A stretch of 36,236 nt of DNA from Dichomitus squalens LYAD-421 SS1 (taxonomy: Eukaryota; Basidiomycota; Agaricomycetes; Polyporales; Polyporaceae): positions 35,584 to 71,819 of the forward strand of contig NW_006766901.1 of NCBI RefSeq assembly GCF_000275845.1, written 5' to 3'. Shown in pieces: positions 21,929-32,742 of the stretch. Position numbers and translations under genes: made by a program. Position 1 is the stretch's first letter. Each line of letters begins with the position of its first letter. The notes under the pieces are model-generated. The model saw nothing but the letters and a program-made list of their open reading frames with translations. It did not search any database and was not told the origin of the DNA.

Positions 21929-22210
21929 TTAGACTTGGACATCGAATTTGCGACCGAGGATACTCTGGATGACGGTGCGTGGTGAGTCTGTCGTGTTCTC
22001 TATGCACTTTCTGATGCTGAAGTAAGGCATCTCATCGACGAACCTTAGCAGTACAATGACCGTTACGAGGTATGTTGAACACAAACCTGGGCAACCCTCA
22101 GGCCTTTTCCCTCGTGTTCCGCCCCAATCTAAGCGCACACTCCTGAGTGTGCGGTACTCACGGACGTTGACCCAGGATGCTATATTCTCAGCAATGCCGA
22201 TGACCCACAA
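21929..22210 (-). pseudogene. Hydrophobic-protein remnant, unit B
   Basis: This is the counterpart of 17906-18180. The minus strand holds IGIAENIASWVNV before a GTGAGTACC donor-like site, and the conserved block with VLLRFVDEMPYFSIRK. It is probably two exons of a degraded membrane-protein gene. The family is unknown to me. Confidence 0.35.
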
Positions 22211-22717
22211 CGGGGCTTGTACCTACCAATGCCAATGGTCTCGTTTTGACTGGGCGGCACGATGAACACAAGGCTCTGCCTTGCACGTCAGTGGGGAGTA
22301 AATCGGGGTCTACTCGGGGTTAGGTTATGCACGCATTACGAGACAGGAGAGTCATACGACATGAGAAAATATATATTTCGGTTGAAAGAGCCCCACCTCG
22401 ACAGGTTAATCAAGAAGCTGTCAGCGCCACTAAACAGTGTCGCATGAAAGCCTCCTCCTCCTGCTTGCCTGTCTTCAACGGGGGCATCGTTCGGGTCTAG
22501 CGGCGGATCGAGGCGAGCCTTCTGTTGCAATGAACATATGAAGCAGTATGTGGAAAAACATACTATGGAGTGAACGTACCGGTATGCGAACTACGAGACG
22601 CGCAGAGTCCCATATGAACCTCTGCAACAGCAGGCAATGCCAACCAAGCAGCGACACAGACTCGTTGCATTCTACCTCGCCTCTTGCTCCCGCAAACCCC
22701 AGGTCTAGCTCTTCGAT

Positions 22718-23385
22718 ATGAAATTCTTGCCTGTATTCGCGTTGCTCTCAACCGTTTGGGTTGTATCGGCATCGCTCGCATCACTCCCTAACGGCACCAA
22801 CCCAACGAATGCCACTGAGAACCCCGACGCACCTAAGATTGCCTGCGATTGCCAAGGTAGATGTATCGGTTGTTGGAACAACGCGAGCGCGGTGCTCACG
22901 TTTTCCAAATAGGTACCTTGTTGTCCAACGAGGACGTTGGATATGCATGGTACAAGGGGATCGGCATGCGTAACGACAACGGGTACGAGACTATTATCAC
23001 AGAGCACTTGTCGAGCGAGCCCCTGACAGACAGGAAATCGCCGCAGGGGTTACCCCATGCGTTTCTACAACCATGAGGTTCGTGTTGAAGCTGTGTCAGG
23101 GTTTAGGGGACGAGGCTTACTGGGAAAACTCCAGGGTTTCGTTTTTCCGGCTTGTCAAGGCCCCTATGAGGAGTATCCTGTCTTACAGGGTAAGGTCTTC
23201 GGTGTAGATAGGCCCGCGCCTCCGGGACCACACCGCGTCGTCTACGAATACAACGGACGCGCCTCGGTATATTGCGGCAAGTGTGTATGAATTTCGATCA
23301 ATTGTCAGCACTCATTGGCATATGATCAGGCTGCGTGACGCACGCCAACGCGCCGACCCGCAGGGGTTACCTACAGTGCACGTGA
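22718..23385 (+). pseudogene. Secreted guanyl-specific ribonuclease T1/N1-like, copy B, frameshifted
   Basis: This is the paralogue of the gene at 18770. Exons 22718-22856, 22913-23077, 23135-23282 and 23330-23385 have the same junctions as copy A. The signal peptide is kept. Exon 2 has a net +1 shift relative to copy A, probably the extra A in the run near 23036, so translation ends at TGA 23074-23076. In the frame used by copy A, the YPH motif would read YPM, so the His40 equivalent also seems lost. The Glu58 (YEEYPVL), Arg77 (HRVVY) and His92 (VTHAN) positions remain. Exon 3 is 12 bp longer than in copy A. The lesions differ from those of copy A. Confidence 0.82.
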
Positions 23386-23507
23386 TTGCCGAGGTTTATG
23401 AAAGTCGAAATGTACCTACGATTAGCATGTGTAGTCGCAAAGGGTTTATGCAGAAATGAGTCGAGGAGAGAACGTAAGCGGGGTTGCAGCTGCGGACCCG
23501 ATCAGTC

Positions 23508-23706
23508 CTGAAGATGGAACAAGAACTGGGAGATATACTGCTTGGTGTGTCGTCTCAATGCGGCCACTTCTCAAAGCCAGAAGCTTCCGCTTTATCCTCA
23601 ACTACTCGTGCGGGAAAAGTCATACTCTCAACAGGTTCAGCGGCTACTTATGGAAAGACCGTCAGCATCGCAAGCAACGCCAGACTGGATCAATACTTAC
23701 AATACG
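23508..23706 (+). repeat. Dispersed ~200-bp repeat, copy 3 (in unit B)
   Basis: This matches 602-803 and 19608-19806. One frame stays open from 23484 to 23846, but the other copies break it. Confidence 0.8.
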
Positions 23707-24589
23707 AGATGGCAGGCCTTGTTCGGCGGCTTCCGCTTCCGCTTCTGCCGGCCAATGAACCAAAAGTCCGGAATGACCCAAGACTCGACACTTCCGATAT
23801 CAACTTGAACTACCATCACCTTCGTTCTGCAGTTTCAACGCCGTAGAGCTGTTGTTGCTGCGATCCACATGGCCCAACAGTCTCGTTGAATCCACAACGT
23901 ACCTGAGCCACACTCCCTTCAGGCGCTTCTACTTCCTACTGTATTGCAACATGTTCTCCGAGAGCCCTCTTGAGCACGATGACGTCCGCACAGGCGATAG
24001 CCTTGGTGTTGAGCATGGCAGCTTCTACGTCGGGTCGTCTTGGCTCAGAGCGTCACTAGTTCACAAGCAGCGTGCATGACCCACGGCTGCGTTGACCTCG
24101 TCCAGTGCGGTCTCTGAGTGTTGTGGGACGAGTTTCCGGGAACCCGGCCGCTTGACAGACCATTCCTTGCCCATGTATGCTGTCGACTTTGCTGTCCTTA
24201 TGAGACATCACGCCGCTGGCGTGCATGCCGTGAGAAGGTAGATGTTACCCTCTGCGGAACCGTGTGTGTTTCGTTAGTCGAATAAGGTTTCTGGATGCCG
24301 CGCTGGGTACTAACCAGGACCGGATGTATGCGGGACGCGCAGTCGCATCTAAAGCTTCCTTGCATGTGGTACTCCCGCGAACGCTGTTGGTGTTGCAATA
24401 ATTGGGTATCCAACTGGGCCAAGTTCGCGTGGTGCTTGTGTATGCAGCGTAGAGATGTCCATTAACGTTGAGAGTGAGATCCGACGGTCGACGGCGAAGA
24501 CGATGTCGAGTCGATAGTCGTGCTGATCATGGCGATGTGCGCTAGCGCCATCGACGGAGTTCGAATATGGGACCACTAACTATCTCGAA

Positions 24590-25229
24590 TAGTTTTCGAT
24601 GTTATGGCGGCCGGAGATTGTTGTGCCCTTCTTCATCGCTGGAGCGTCGAGTTCGACTTCGGAGTCTCGGAGAAGCCCTTCTGCGGATCTTGGAACCGTC
24701 TGCTCAATACTCTATTCCCTGTCGACACCATGTTCGAAGTCGCCCCTCAGCTTCCCGCGGTCACAGCATGCAAGAGGGTCGACTTCGTTGTCCTTCTCAT
24801 TCACGTATGTGCGACCCCTGTCCTCATAGTCGAGGTCAAACCACCCGCTGGTTTCCCCCTTGGCCTCAAAGCGTGAGGGGTCTGGGGGCTGCGTCGTCGC
24901 CGGCGTTCCAGGTTGGGTCTGTTGGGGGTTGCCGGTAGGGCCAGTCGTCTGAGGCTGACAACCAACTGCGCCGGTAATTCCGAGACATCACTCCCGATAT
25001 GGAGATACACATACTACACGGCGTATCTGCGTTCGGGACCAAGATCGCCTTCTGCAATCACTTCCAGGACAGTCACCACTTGGAGCCTGAGCGCATCGGA
25101 TCTAGCGCTGCTCTCGGACAACGCTGCCAAGGAATGGTGGAAGTATGACATCTTGGAGGACTAGGGCGCGATGGAGTTCTGAGAGATGGCGGATAATGTG
25201 AAAGCTGCGTGTTCAGAGCTTGGTCTGTA
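24590..25229 (+). pseudogene. PD-(D/E)XK-like protein remnant, copy B
   Basis: The core stays open in one frame: LLNTLFPVDTMFEVAP, then VDFVVLLIHVCATPV and LIVEVKP, giving a plausible nuclease-fold D...ExK signature. The frame shifts upstream near 24700. A ~75-bp insertion relative to copy A follows the GTGAGG near 24872. The C-terminus is recognisable to AACSELGL but is cut by an in-frame TAG at 25162-25164 and a TGA at 25180-25182. Members of this type are common as multi-copy genes of unknown role in agaricomycete genomes, as far as I know. This copy is dead. Confidence 0.6.
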
Positions 25230-25693
25230 ATTCGCTGCAGTGAAGCTTCCCTCGGGGAATGGAGAACCTCTGACCGCCCGTTATTCTTGTCTCAGCGAGT
25301 TACTTCTCTGTACAACCATTTGTGCCAAAGGCTCCGACGTTAGTGCACTCATAACGTTCGCGAGAAACGTTTCTCCGGGAAACATGGCTCCCATCGACCG
25401 CCTGCGACACGAGAAGACACCCACGCCCCGCCTCGGCTCCTTCCTCGACGATCGCGTTCGCCCTGTCACCTCGGGGACCTCGGCCGAGTATCCATCGCGC
25501 GAGTAAATATGATGTTTCCTCAATTCGTTCCGAGTGTCCTCCAGCACGCCACTGAGTTTGTGTTCTCGCCTCTCCGCCATCGTCGTCTCCCTTTTTTCCC
25601 CTAGAACCTTGCCCCGCTCCTTAGTTCCCCTGCCTCTCCTCGTGCCCACCCGCTGCACGCGCCCATGGACGTGTCGGCTTGATGCGACGTGCT
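25230..25693. other. Region upstream of the P450 fragment
   Basis: No gene is called. Overlapping open frames on both strands lack domains. The segment may contain the former P450 promoter. Confidence 0.45.
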
Positions 25694-26129
25694 ATGGGAC
25701 CGAGCTTGGATTCGTGGCAGCTCTTCGCTACCTTCACCATCGTCTTCCTCGTCGCGAGTGGGTCCAATCCCCTGCGTTATATGCGTCTTCATCTGTACCT
25801 TGGAGATTGCATTTTCAGAGACTTGGCTCTTGAGTTGCCTTCGATACCCACCATCGGACCCCCTGCGCTGATCCTTTCTCGTCTCGGCGCCATCTGTTAT
25901 GTCCGTGGCACGGAGGGCATGCTACGTGAGGGATACAAGAGGGTGCGGGCCCGACGCTAGCTCTGATGATTCAGTCAATGGCCAGGAGTTCCAGACATAG
26001 TTCTACCGGACGAGCTTCAGAATCGCCGTGCTAGACGGCTGGCTACTCGTCATCACCGGTCCAATGCTCATCGACGCACTCCGCCACAGCCCAAACGACA
26101 GGCTCTCCTTCACAGCCGGCATCACGCAG
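25694..26129 (+). pseudogene. Cytochrome P450, N-terminal fragment only
   Basis: Two exons, 25694-25942 and 26001-26129, join in phase and end at a good GTAAGT donor (26130). They give 126 residues: an N-terminal membrane anchor (LFATFTIVFLVASG), an IGPP-type hinge (SIPTIGPPA), then EGMLREGYK, FRIAVLDGWLLVITGP and the B-helix region DALRHSPNDRLSF. This is the start of a fungal microsomal P450. The rest (I-helix, ExxR, heme Cys loop) is absent downstream, where no continuing exon is found before 28122. It is therefore a truncated gene. Confidence 0.75.
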
Positions 26130-28122
26130 GTAAGTCTCATGTCTATATACGGGCGTCGTCATTGCGTCGCATGTGTCGGGTCCAGTATGATATGATATGT
26201 ATCACAGGTGACAGCCAGAGAGCCTCCAGGCTATGAGGTGATCATCGAATTCGCATGATTTGACAGATGACGATGACCTTCAGCGATGTTCCTAAACCGA
26301 CCAGCTGCACTGCACTTATGACGGTACGATGCAGATCCTTTGCACATTCTTGTCCGTCTATGACGACTCACTGGGTGTGCCCCTTACTGGCATTATTGCT
26401 CTTTCTGCGTGAATTACACGTCATTTGTAGTCACCCTGCAGACGGGTTTTTACCAGCATCATTTCACCGCAGGTGCTGGGGAATCGCGTTGATACTGGTC
26501 TTACCCTACTTCCGAGATGCGAGCGGCGATGACTTGCCCTTGCGGCCCTTTGTGGTGCGTTAGCTTATATCTCTTCACGTTTCTGTCAAGGTCATGAGAT
26601 CCCGGATAAACACAGATTCCACTGAGCTGGTACGTTCAACATTTGGTGCGTTCTCACTTGCTGCTTTACACCCTAGGTTTCTCTAGCACACGTTGTGATG
26701 ACAGGGTCTTCCTACTTAATTGCAGAACTTGATTTCTTCTTGGCTGCGGGTCATCGGGGGATGATTGACCGTCGCCAGGATTCTCCGGACTAGTTGATTG
26801 TAACTCACATGCAATGGCGAGCCTCTTGCTGTGGGTTGGATCGCTTACTATGTCGAGCGAGGTCCACCAACAGGCCGCTTGTGATAACAATCTCGTACTC
26901 GTTGTATCTCTGATGCCGCTGAGCAAGGTACAGACCGCAGCATGCCGGTCAGTACGTCAGTCATTCGCGTGCTATGCGAGCTCATTGGATGGCAAGATCG
27001 TGACGTCTGCCTTCAATCGAATATCAGTATAGACTATCAGGATATGCGTGGACTGATACACCAGTAGATCGTCTGTTCGACGGATGTACATAAGTCAGCA
27101 CTGCCCACTTCTGCGCGAAGGGGCAGATGACTGTCGACTTTCGGTTGTCGTCCAGGTGAGCAACGGGAATGTCCTGCCGATGGCCAGTTAGGTGCGTCGG
27201 ACGTTCTCAGGATCAGTAGATGCCGACTCAACTTCGTCTAGATTGTACAAGCAATCTTGGTTATGGGTGAGCTAAAGCCGTACATGTCAGCCTGCGGGGA
27301 TGTGACGTGATAGATGAGCTTGAACCATATCCAAGGTGAGTGCAGCTCGTTGCCTGTTGACACGCCGGTAGGTCCGAAGCTCACCCCGATGGCGTGCAGG
27401 TAGCCGCTATTCTCTCACAACCAACGGTACACCGTAGACAGTCCTGAAGGATGGGTCTGCATCCTGCGATGCGTGCGAGTAGAACTATTCGGCAGGCCAT
27501 GCCTAGTGCAGATGCCGGCACGAAGATCTCCGACCCTGTGTGACAGATGTGCTGTTTGCGAGGCTGGCGTTCTGTGCCGAGTGGTCACTACATTCACCCT
27601 TGAGCCTAGATTACTAGCTCTTTGCCAAGAATGGAGTCCACCGGCACTGCAACAAGATAAGTGCCTATTGTAGCCGACCGGTCCTAAACCTAGGTCATGC
27701 GGGTACGCCCTCACGCAGGTGACAGCGAAGACCCGGTGCATGCATTGCAAGGCACTGCGATGGTGGACAAAACCTCATGTAGTCGCCACGACTTGTTACG
27801 AGCCAATTGTCCTGTGTGGGTACCTAAGGCAGCGGGCGCGTGCTGTTGACCGTGAGTTCAACCTGGTCCCCTGCATTATGTCAGGTGATTTCGAGTGTGG
27901 TTCACACCACGAGTCCTCCTCGGAGGCGAACAAGAGAATGGATTGTGCCTATATAGCTGACCTCTTGTTCACAAAAAGGGGCCAAGAGCATCTCATGTGG
28001 GCCGCGAATTACGGAGAATGCCACCCATGTCGAATTTTTCTCTCTGCGATACCGGCGCTTGCTCTTCTCCTGGCATACACTACACTCTTCGCCAAACTTC
28101 CGATAATCTCGTAGCGTTCATC
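26130..28122. other. Gene-poor region, nothing assigned
   Basis: Nearly 2 kb hold only short open frames. Two have some protein-like character (minus 26666-26926 and plus 27719-28114) but no recognisable domain, and neither continues the P450. The right end is the target site of the transposon at 28126. Confidence 0.45.
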
Positions 28123-28125
28123 TTA

Positions 28126-29920
28126 GGGCCTGTTCGGAAAAGAGTTGGAATTACGAGTCACCGGCATTTTGTCACGTGGCGGCATTTCCGAGGATTTCTG
28201 TGCGAGTTAGAGTTACAGGGGCGGAGTACCCGTGAAGTCCGGAGGAGACAAGCGCCCTGAACTCGTACATGTATCTAGTATACCAATACATAACAGAATT
28301 CTTTCTGATCTCGCGATCCAGAACAAGCACCTCGCCATGTCTTCGCAATGGACACAATCCTTGCGATAGGTGCAATCGTTGTGATCGGATGTCGACCACA
28401 TCGGATCCCTTCCCATCTCGTTGCTGTCTCATTGTAAGGAATAGAATACTGGGGTCCCTTCCGAGCAATACAACAATTGGTGCCATTCCAAAGCTTTTGA
28501 CGATCACGATGGGCTTGGTAATCTAGTATAATCCCATGATTAATTCACATTTATACGTCGCAATGCGTGCAAATTGCCGCACATGTTAGGTTATACGACA
28601 AGCACAAAATGTATTATCAGCTATGCTACGACAAAAGTGATCTACAGAACACAGTAGATACATTTTACTACGACAACGCAACCGTACCTCCAGAGATGTG
28701 GATCTACATACAAGCCGAGAGCTTGGAATTGCACACTGACCTCAGATAAACCCAGCATAATGTCAAAGACAAGCGAGGACAGTAGAGCTATGAGCGACGG
28801 AGGACACAGACAGCAGAAGACACTGATAGGGAATCGTCTCGGGGCATGAGGTCAAGCACAGTAAGAGATCAAGGATTGTGCTATGGACTGTTAGATGTTA
28901 GGATCATGAGACAGAGGCAAAAAAAACTAGTCCAGGGACGTCTAGTGAGGGAGCTACTAATCATGCACAAACTCACAGGAATTGCAGGATTCAAGAACGC
29001 GAGACTTACCTCAGGTGGTCATAACAGCATGCAAGATAGAAAGGGACGCACCTAGAGACGTTTCGTGGACGGGGAGGGTCAATGAGCAACGTCGAATATT
29101 GAAGGGATACATACTGAGTAATTGTAGCGACCGCGGCCTCGAGCATGTGTACAAGACTTCGGTGATATTTTGCACTCCGACCTAGTGCTGTATAGTACCA
29201 GTACCGACGCAGACGCGCGGTGCATCTGGGTGTTGACGGCGCTTGGAAGTGGGTGATAGCATTGCACAGTGAGCACAGGCTGGGACAGACGATGCGATGA
29301 CATCGCCAGAGGGACAATATTGGGCTGACATTGCCCAGGCCTCGCGATGCAGTAACCACGAAACCAGTTATTTTGGCGTTTGCCATTATCTGATCATGGG
29401 CTTGAAAGTTGATTACTAAGGCGTCGATTATTAGCTCCGTGGCCATGGGGCCGATTTCAAAAGGAATTCTGTGATGTAGCTATGGCTTATCAGACGGGCT
29501 CTGCTTCATCCCTGCTTCACCATGGTCCACACAAGAGCAGCTGTCTAAATTCACCAAGCTATCCATCAGGCTCAAATAGAGCGCCGAAGACAGGCTATTA
29601 TAGCAGTAACTGTCATTGTTTTGACTGGGCGGGCCTTGGTAGTAGCCTGCCCTAATCCCTCAAGTAGGATGGTCTCGGATGTCCGATCACAATCTACGCC
29701 GGTCATGGTAGCCATCCCAATACTCTATAGAGAGAGAATCAAGCGAGATAATTTATGACCTGAGCTGATAACAACCGCCCGGAGTTACTGGGAGGCATCC
29801 GAACGCATGCACTCGCCCGAGTAACTCGAGTTTTCTCGAGATTGAAAACCGAGATATTATTACTATATTTGGGCATGAAATGCCGGTAACTCTAACTCCA
29901 ACTCTTTGCCGAACAGGCCC
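28126..29920. mobile_element. Non-autonomous DNA transposon, PIF/Harbinger-like ends
   Basis: The element is 1795 bp. Its left end (28126-28171) and the reverse complement of its right end (29876-29920) match over about 43 bp with few differences, both beginning GGGCCTGTTCGG and running to an ACCGGCATTT motif. TTA directly flanks both sides (28123-28125 and 29921-29923), a 3-bp target duplication. TTA duplications and GGGCCTGTT-type termini are typical of PIF/Harbinger elements. A subterminal motif GAGTTAGAGTTAC occurs at 28204-28216 and, inverted, in the right TIR. Inside I find no transposase: open frames are under 150 codons and lack a DDE core, so it must have moved in trans. Confidence 0.85.
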
Positions 29921-29923
29921 TTA

Positions 29924-30486
29924 AGCACTCGTGAAATAATTTTAGTCCATCAGCTCCCACTCACGGTATTTGGCCTCGTTGGTCGCTCAGCTCCTGCATG
30001 AATCCATTGAGATGAACGACCTCGACTCCAACCTGGGCTGCGCTCACTGAGGGATATTGCTAAGCCTATGTAGGTGAGCCTTTTCGCTGCTTCGCTTCGC
30101 TACTTCTCGGCAGTCTCTGCATTGGGAAGTCTCAACAAGTCGCCCGGGAGTGTTCCCACACGAGCCGTCGCGATGGCGTGCACAACATCCGCCTACCACA
30201 TGGCACCATCACTGCGGAGAATCTCGTCGTCGAAGGAGTAGCCGGCTCCTCATCGCATCGCCTGTCAGAGAGACTTCGCCGGCCTGTCTGCAACGTACTC
30301 GGATCCCGTCAAGCTCGTCGAATGCGACCAGCCGCGAGACTACTCCACGATGACACGGAGCGCACGTATCCGGACGCCTTGCATTAGCAGTTCGCGGTAG
30401 GCGACCACGTCTCCCCCGTGGACCTCGCAGCCCCGCCCCGCACGCACATTGTCTGCCGCTGGCTCCTTACTCGTCTGCTCTAAAGC
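29924..30486. other. Between transposon and HET pseudogene
   Basis: Some open frames occur at 30150-30390, partly in regions that could be decayed 3' coding sequence of the HET gene on the minus strand. I cannot support a separate gene. Confidence 0.4.
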
Positions 30487-31223
30487 TCATGAGCACGGTA
30501 TCGAGTCTGCCAAACGTTCGGTGCATGGCCGTAACTCTCCGTAGCGAGGTGTAAGGCTAACTCCGAAGATACCAAGGAGGCAGTAAGCTTTGTATTCCAC
30601 CACCGTCGTCTCCCGAGCAGAGGCCCAGAACATCCGCTCTGCAACGGACACGCTGAAAAGCGGTTTCGTGCCCATGAGAACCCCTGCGTCTAGCTTCAGC
30701 TTCTCCTCCAGCGTCTTCGCGAATTGGAACTTGGTCCCAATAACGCCCCACGTGTTCGATAGCAAGACCACATTATCGGGTGCGATTAGCTCCTGAAGGG
30801 TCCATCCGCGATCGAACCATGAACTCTCGAAGAAGTTCTGGGGCGAGAGACCCGGTCCCGCAGAGTCGCTCGTATCGTGGACAACATGTAGGAAGGCGTA
30901 AAAGACATCCGCCAGTCTGTACCAGTCGAACATCGACGTTATGGCCTGGGAAAGCTCGGCGCTGCTGGTCTTGTCGATGCGGCAAGTATTGATCCAGATG
31001 TAGTCATATCCATGACTCCCCGCGATAGCGCAAGCGTCTCGGATCTTCTGTGGAAGATAACGCTCGAGGCTCCCTCCTTCGATGGGCTGCTCGAGCTGTA
31101 TCGCTAGGACGTTCTGGTACGTCTTCTCGCCGCCCTCGACTTTGGACCAAACATGGCATATCGCACATCATGAGGGTCTGGGATGGACTCGAATTCTAAG
31201 GTCTTTGTATTAAGCAGTCGCAT
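30487..31223 (-). pseudogene. HET-domain (heterokaryon incompatibility) protein, frameshifted
   Basis: HET-domain proteins mediate non-self recognition and cell death between fungal strains. The minus strand starts MRLLNTKTLEFE at 31223. Later HET landmarks are clear in another frame: GYDYIWINTCRIDK, SAELSQAITSMF, WFDRGWTLQELIAP and, near the end, FWASARETT with AYCLLGIF. Between them, near 31145-31160, the frame changes and the residues expected just before the VW of motif 1 are missing, consistent with a small deletion. The first frame stops at 31106-31104. The usual Asp of the W-x-D-T-C-C motif is Asn here. The frame then ends at 30487 soon after RYGE, where the family normally continues, so the 3' part is probably shifted too. 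Confidence 0.8.
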
Positions 31224-31449
31224 GCTTCGAAGCTGCGGGATCATGATGAGATAGAGCCGCGTCAATGCGAGAACGGCGTGACGTACAGGAGATAATGCAA
31301 TGTGTGCCTCTGTATAGCCCAGTTAGGAGAAACTGATGGGTCTGTGACTGACCTAGGTCATCAACATTCGACATCGTCACTAGGAACGGCATACATGTTG
31401 ACCGACTTACGCGTATCTAGCACAGATGGTGCATTTGCAGCTGCGGTTC

Positions 31450-32458
31450 GCGAAGACTAGTGTTGCCGCGAAGTGAGGTCACTTCACGTCAATGTGCACC
31501 TTGCCTTGAGCGGAGTATGAAAATCGACCATCAAGGTCGCTTTGAGGTCAGCTCAAGGTAAGTCAAGGTCGCTTCAAGGTGTGGACTCTCGGCGGCTCCA
31601 AGTATCCGCTGTCGGGCCGACTGGTACGACGCGCTTCATCTGGTCACGTGCCGGATTCTCCTCTCCTCGTTCCCGCCAGCCTGCTTTCTCCCATCAGCTG
31701 CACGCACTTCAACCATGTCTCTTGATGTTGTATGTTCTCTCTTGGGTCATTTAGAGCTCACCAAACCTTTATCTGGATAACTTAGATCCGTTTCCTAGGT
31801 ATTTATCTTATGCATGTGTAACGTAGATGATGAGCAGCAATGCAATCTTTGGTCGAAGAGCAGAGTCCAGAAAGGCATAAAAACTTACCAGGTAGTGAGT
31901 AGAAGCATCTCTCCTTTCCCATGTCAATCTACGGCTGTGCTTCCTGCGGTGCGAGAAATCTTGCACAATGCAGCTGCCAAACCTCTGAGCTTCTGCAACC
32001 CACTGCTCCCCTTCCCTCTACACCTCAGTCACGATCTACCTTCCCTCCTGGCTCTCATCACTACTCTTGTACTCCCGCACCAAGCTCTGCATACCCCGGT
32101 AACACTCCAGGACCATCATCTGAGCCACCCATACGAGCCGGCGGCTTACAGTCCGTTTTCGGAGCATGGCTTCAATGAGAACAATTCTCAGTAGTGTATT
32201 CAGTCCGGGACCATCTCCAATGTTTTACGACAGGCTCGCGAGGAAAGCAGATACAATGTTGACTCGTAATACCAAGACTGCAACCTTTCGCAGTACACCG
32301 AGATCCCCAGACTACCCATGCTCGCTGTGCAAGCCTAGCACGTGCCCACTTCAAGCTCACCTTGTGGCGCTTCAAGGTGCATCAAGGTATGAACTCCGAC
32401 ACCTTAAGGCGACCTTGACCTCACTTCGCCACAGTCTTCGCCGAAGACTGTGGCGAAG
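31450..32458. mobile_element. Candidate inverted-repeat element with TCAAGGT motifs
   Basis: The segment 31448-31590 resembles the reverse complement of 32340-32458: both contain a CGAAGACT core, then GCGAAGTGAGGTCA, then several copies of TCAAGGT or its complement with GTCGC. The enclosed ~0.75 kb has Pro/Ser-rich open frames (31814-32194) without a domain I know. I could not define exact ends or a target duplication, so this may be a degraded foldback or DNA element rather than a complete one. Confidence 0.45.
32424..32458. repeat. Perfect 35-bp palindrome
   Basis: Two 17-bp arms, CTTCGCCACAGTCTTCG and its exact reverse complement, flank a single C at 32441. The palindrome is at the right end of the candidate inverted-repeat element; the left end has only one imperfect arm. 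Confidence 0.9.
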
Positions 32459-32650
32459 GTCCTGGCATGAAGACATTGTGGAAGCTAGCTTTTATACTTG
32501 CCCGCCTATCGAAGAATGTCCGCGACAGTCCGGTCCGTGGGATAGTTCACGGTCCGGAATGCACCGTGACTGATTGTTCAACTCGGGCCAACTTCGCGTC
32601 TTTCATTCTGCTCTCCATACTGGAGACTCATATCTACTTACTGACAAATA

Positions 32651-32742
32651 GAGTCGGAGTCGCCTTCCCGCTCTAGTCAAATTAGTGCAGGAAACTAGCG
32701 GCCATAAGGGATGACACTAGAGCGGGAAGGCGACTCTGATTC
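32651..32742. repeat. 27-bp inverted repeat around a 38-nt loop
   Basis: The arms at 32651-32677 and 32716-32742 are reverse complements with two mismatches. The inner 21 bp (GAGTCGCCTTCCCGCTCTAG plus T) are perfect. The transcript of either strand would form a strong hairpin. Weak similarity extends a few bases outside. It could be a very small foldback element or a small-RNA source. No gene covers it. Confidence 0.85.

Larger units (their letters stand above)
21443..25229 (+). repeat. Tandem segmental duplication, unit B
   Basis: This is the second copy of 17706-20930, starting about 3.74 kb downstream. It is longer because it retains the 3' end of the PD-(D/E)XK-like gene and a 75-bp internal insertion. 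Unit A has in turn about 75 bp near 19500-19575 that B lacks. Confidence 0.9.

Noticed and set aside
28126..29920. hAT superfamily for the transposon
   Set aside because: The flanking duplication is 3 bp (TTA), not 8 bp, and the GGGCCTGTT ends with TTA fit PIF/Harbinger better.
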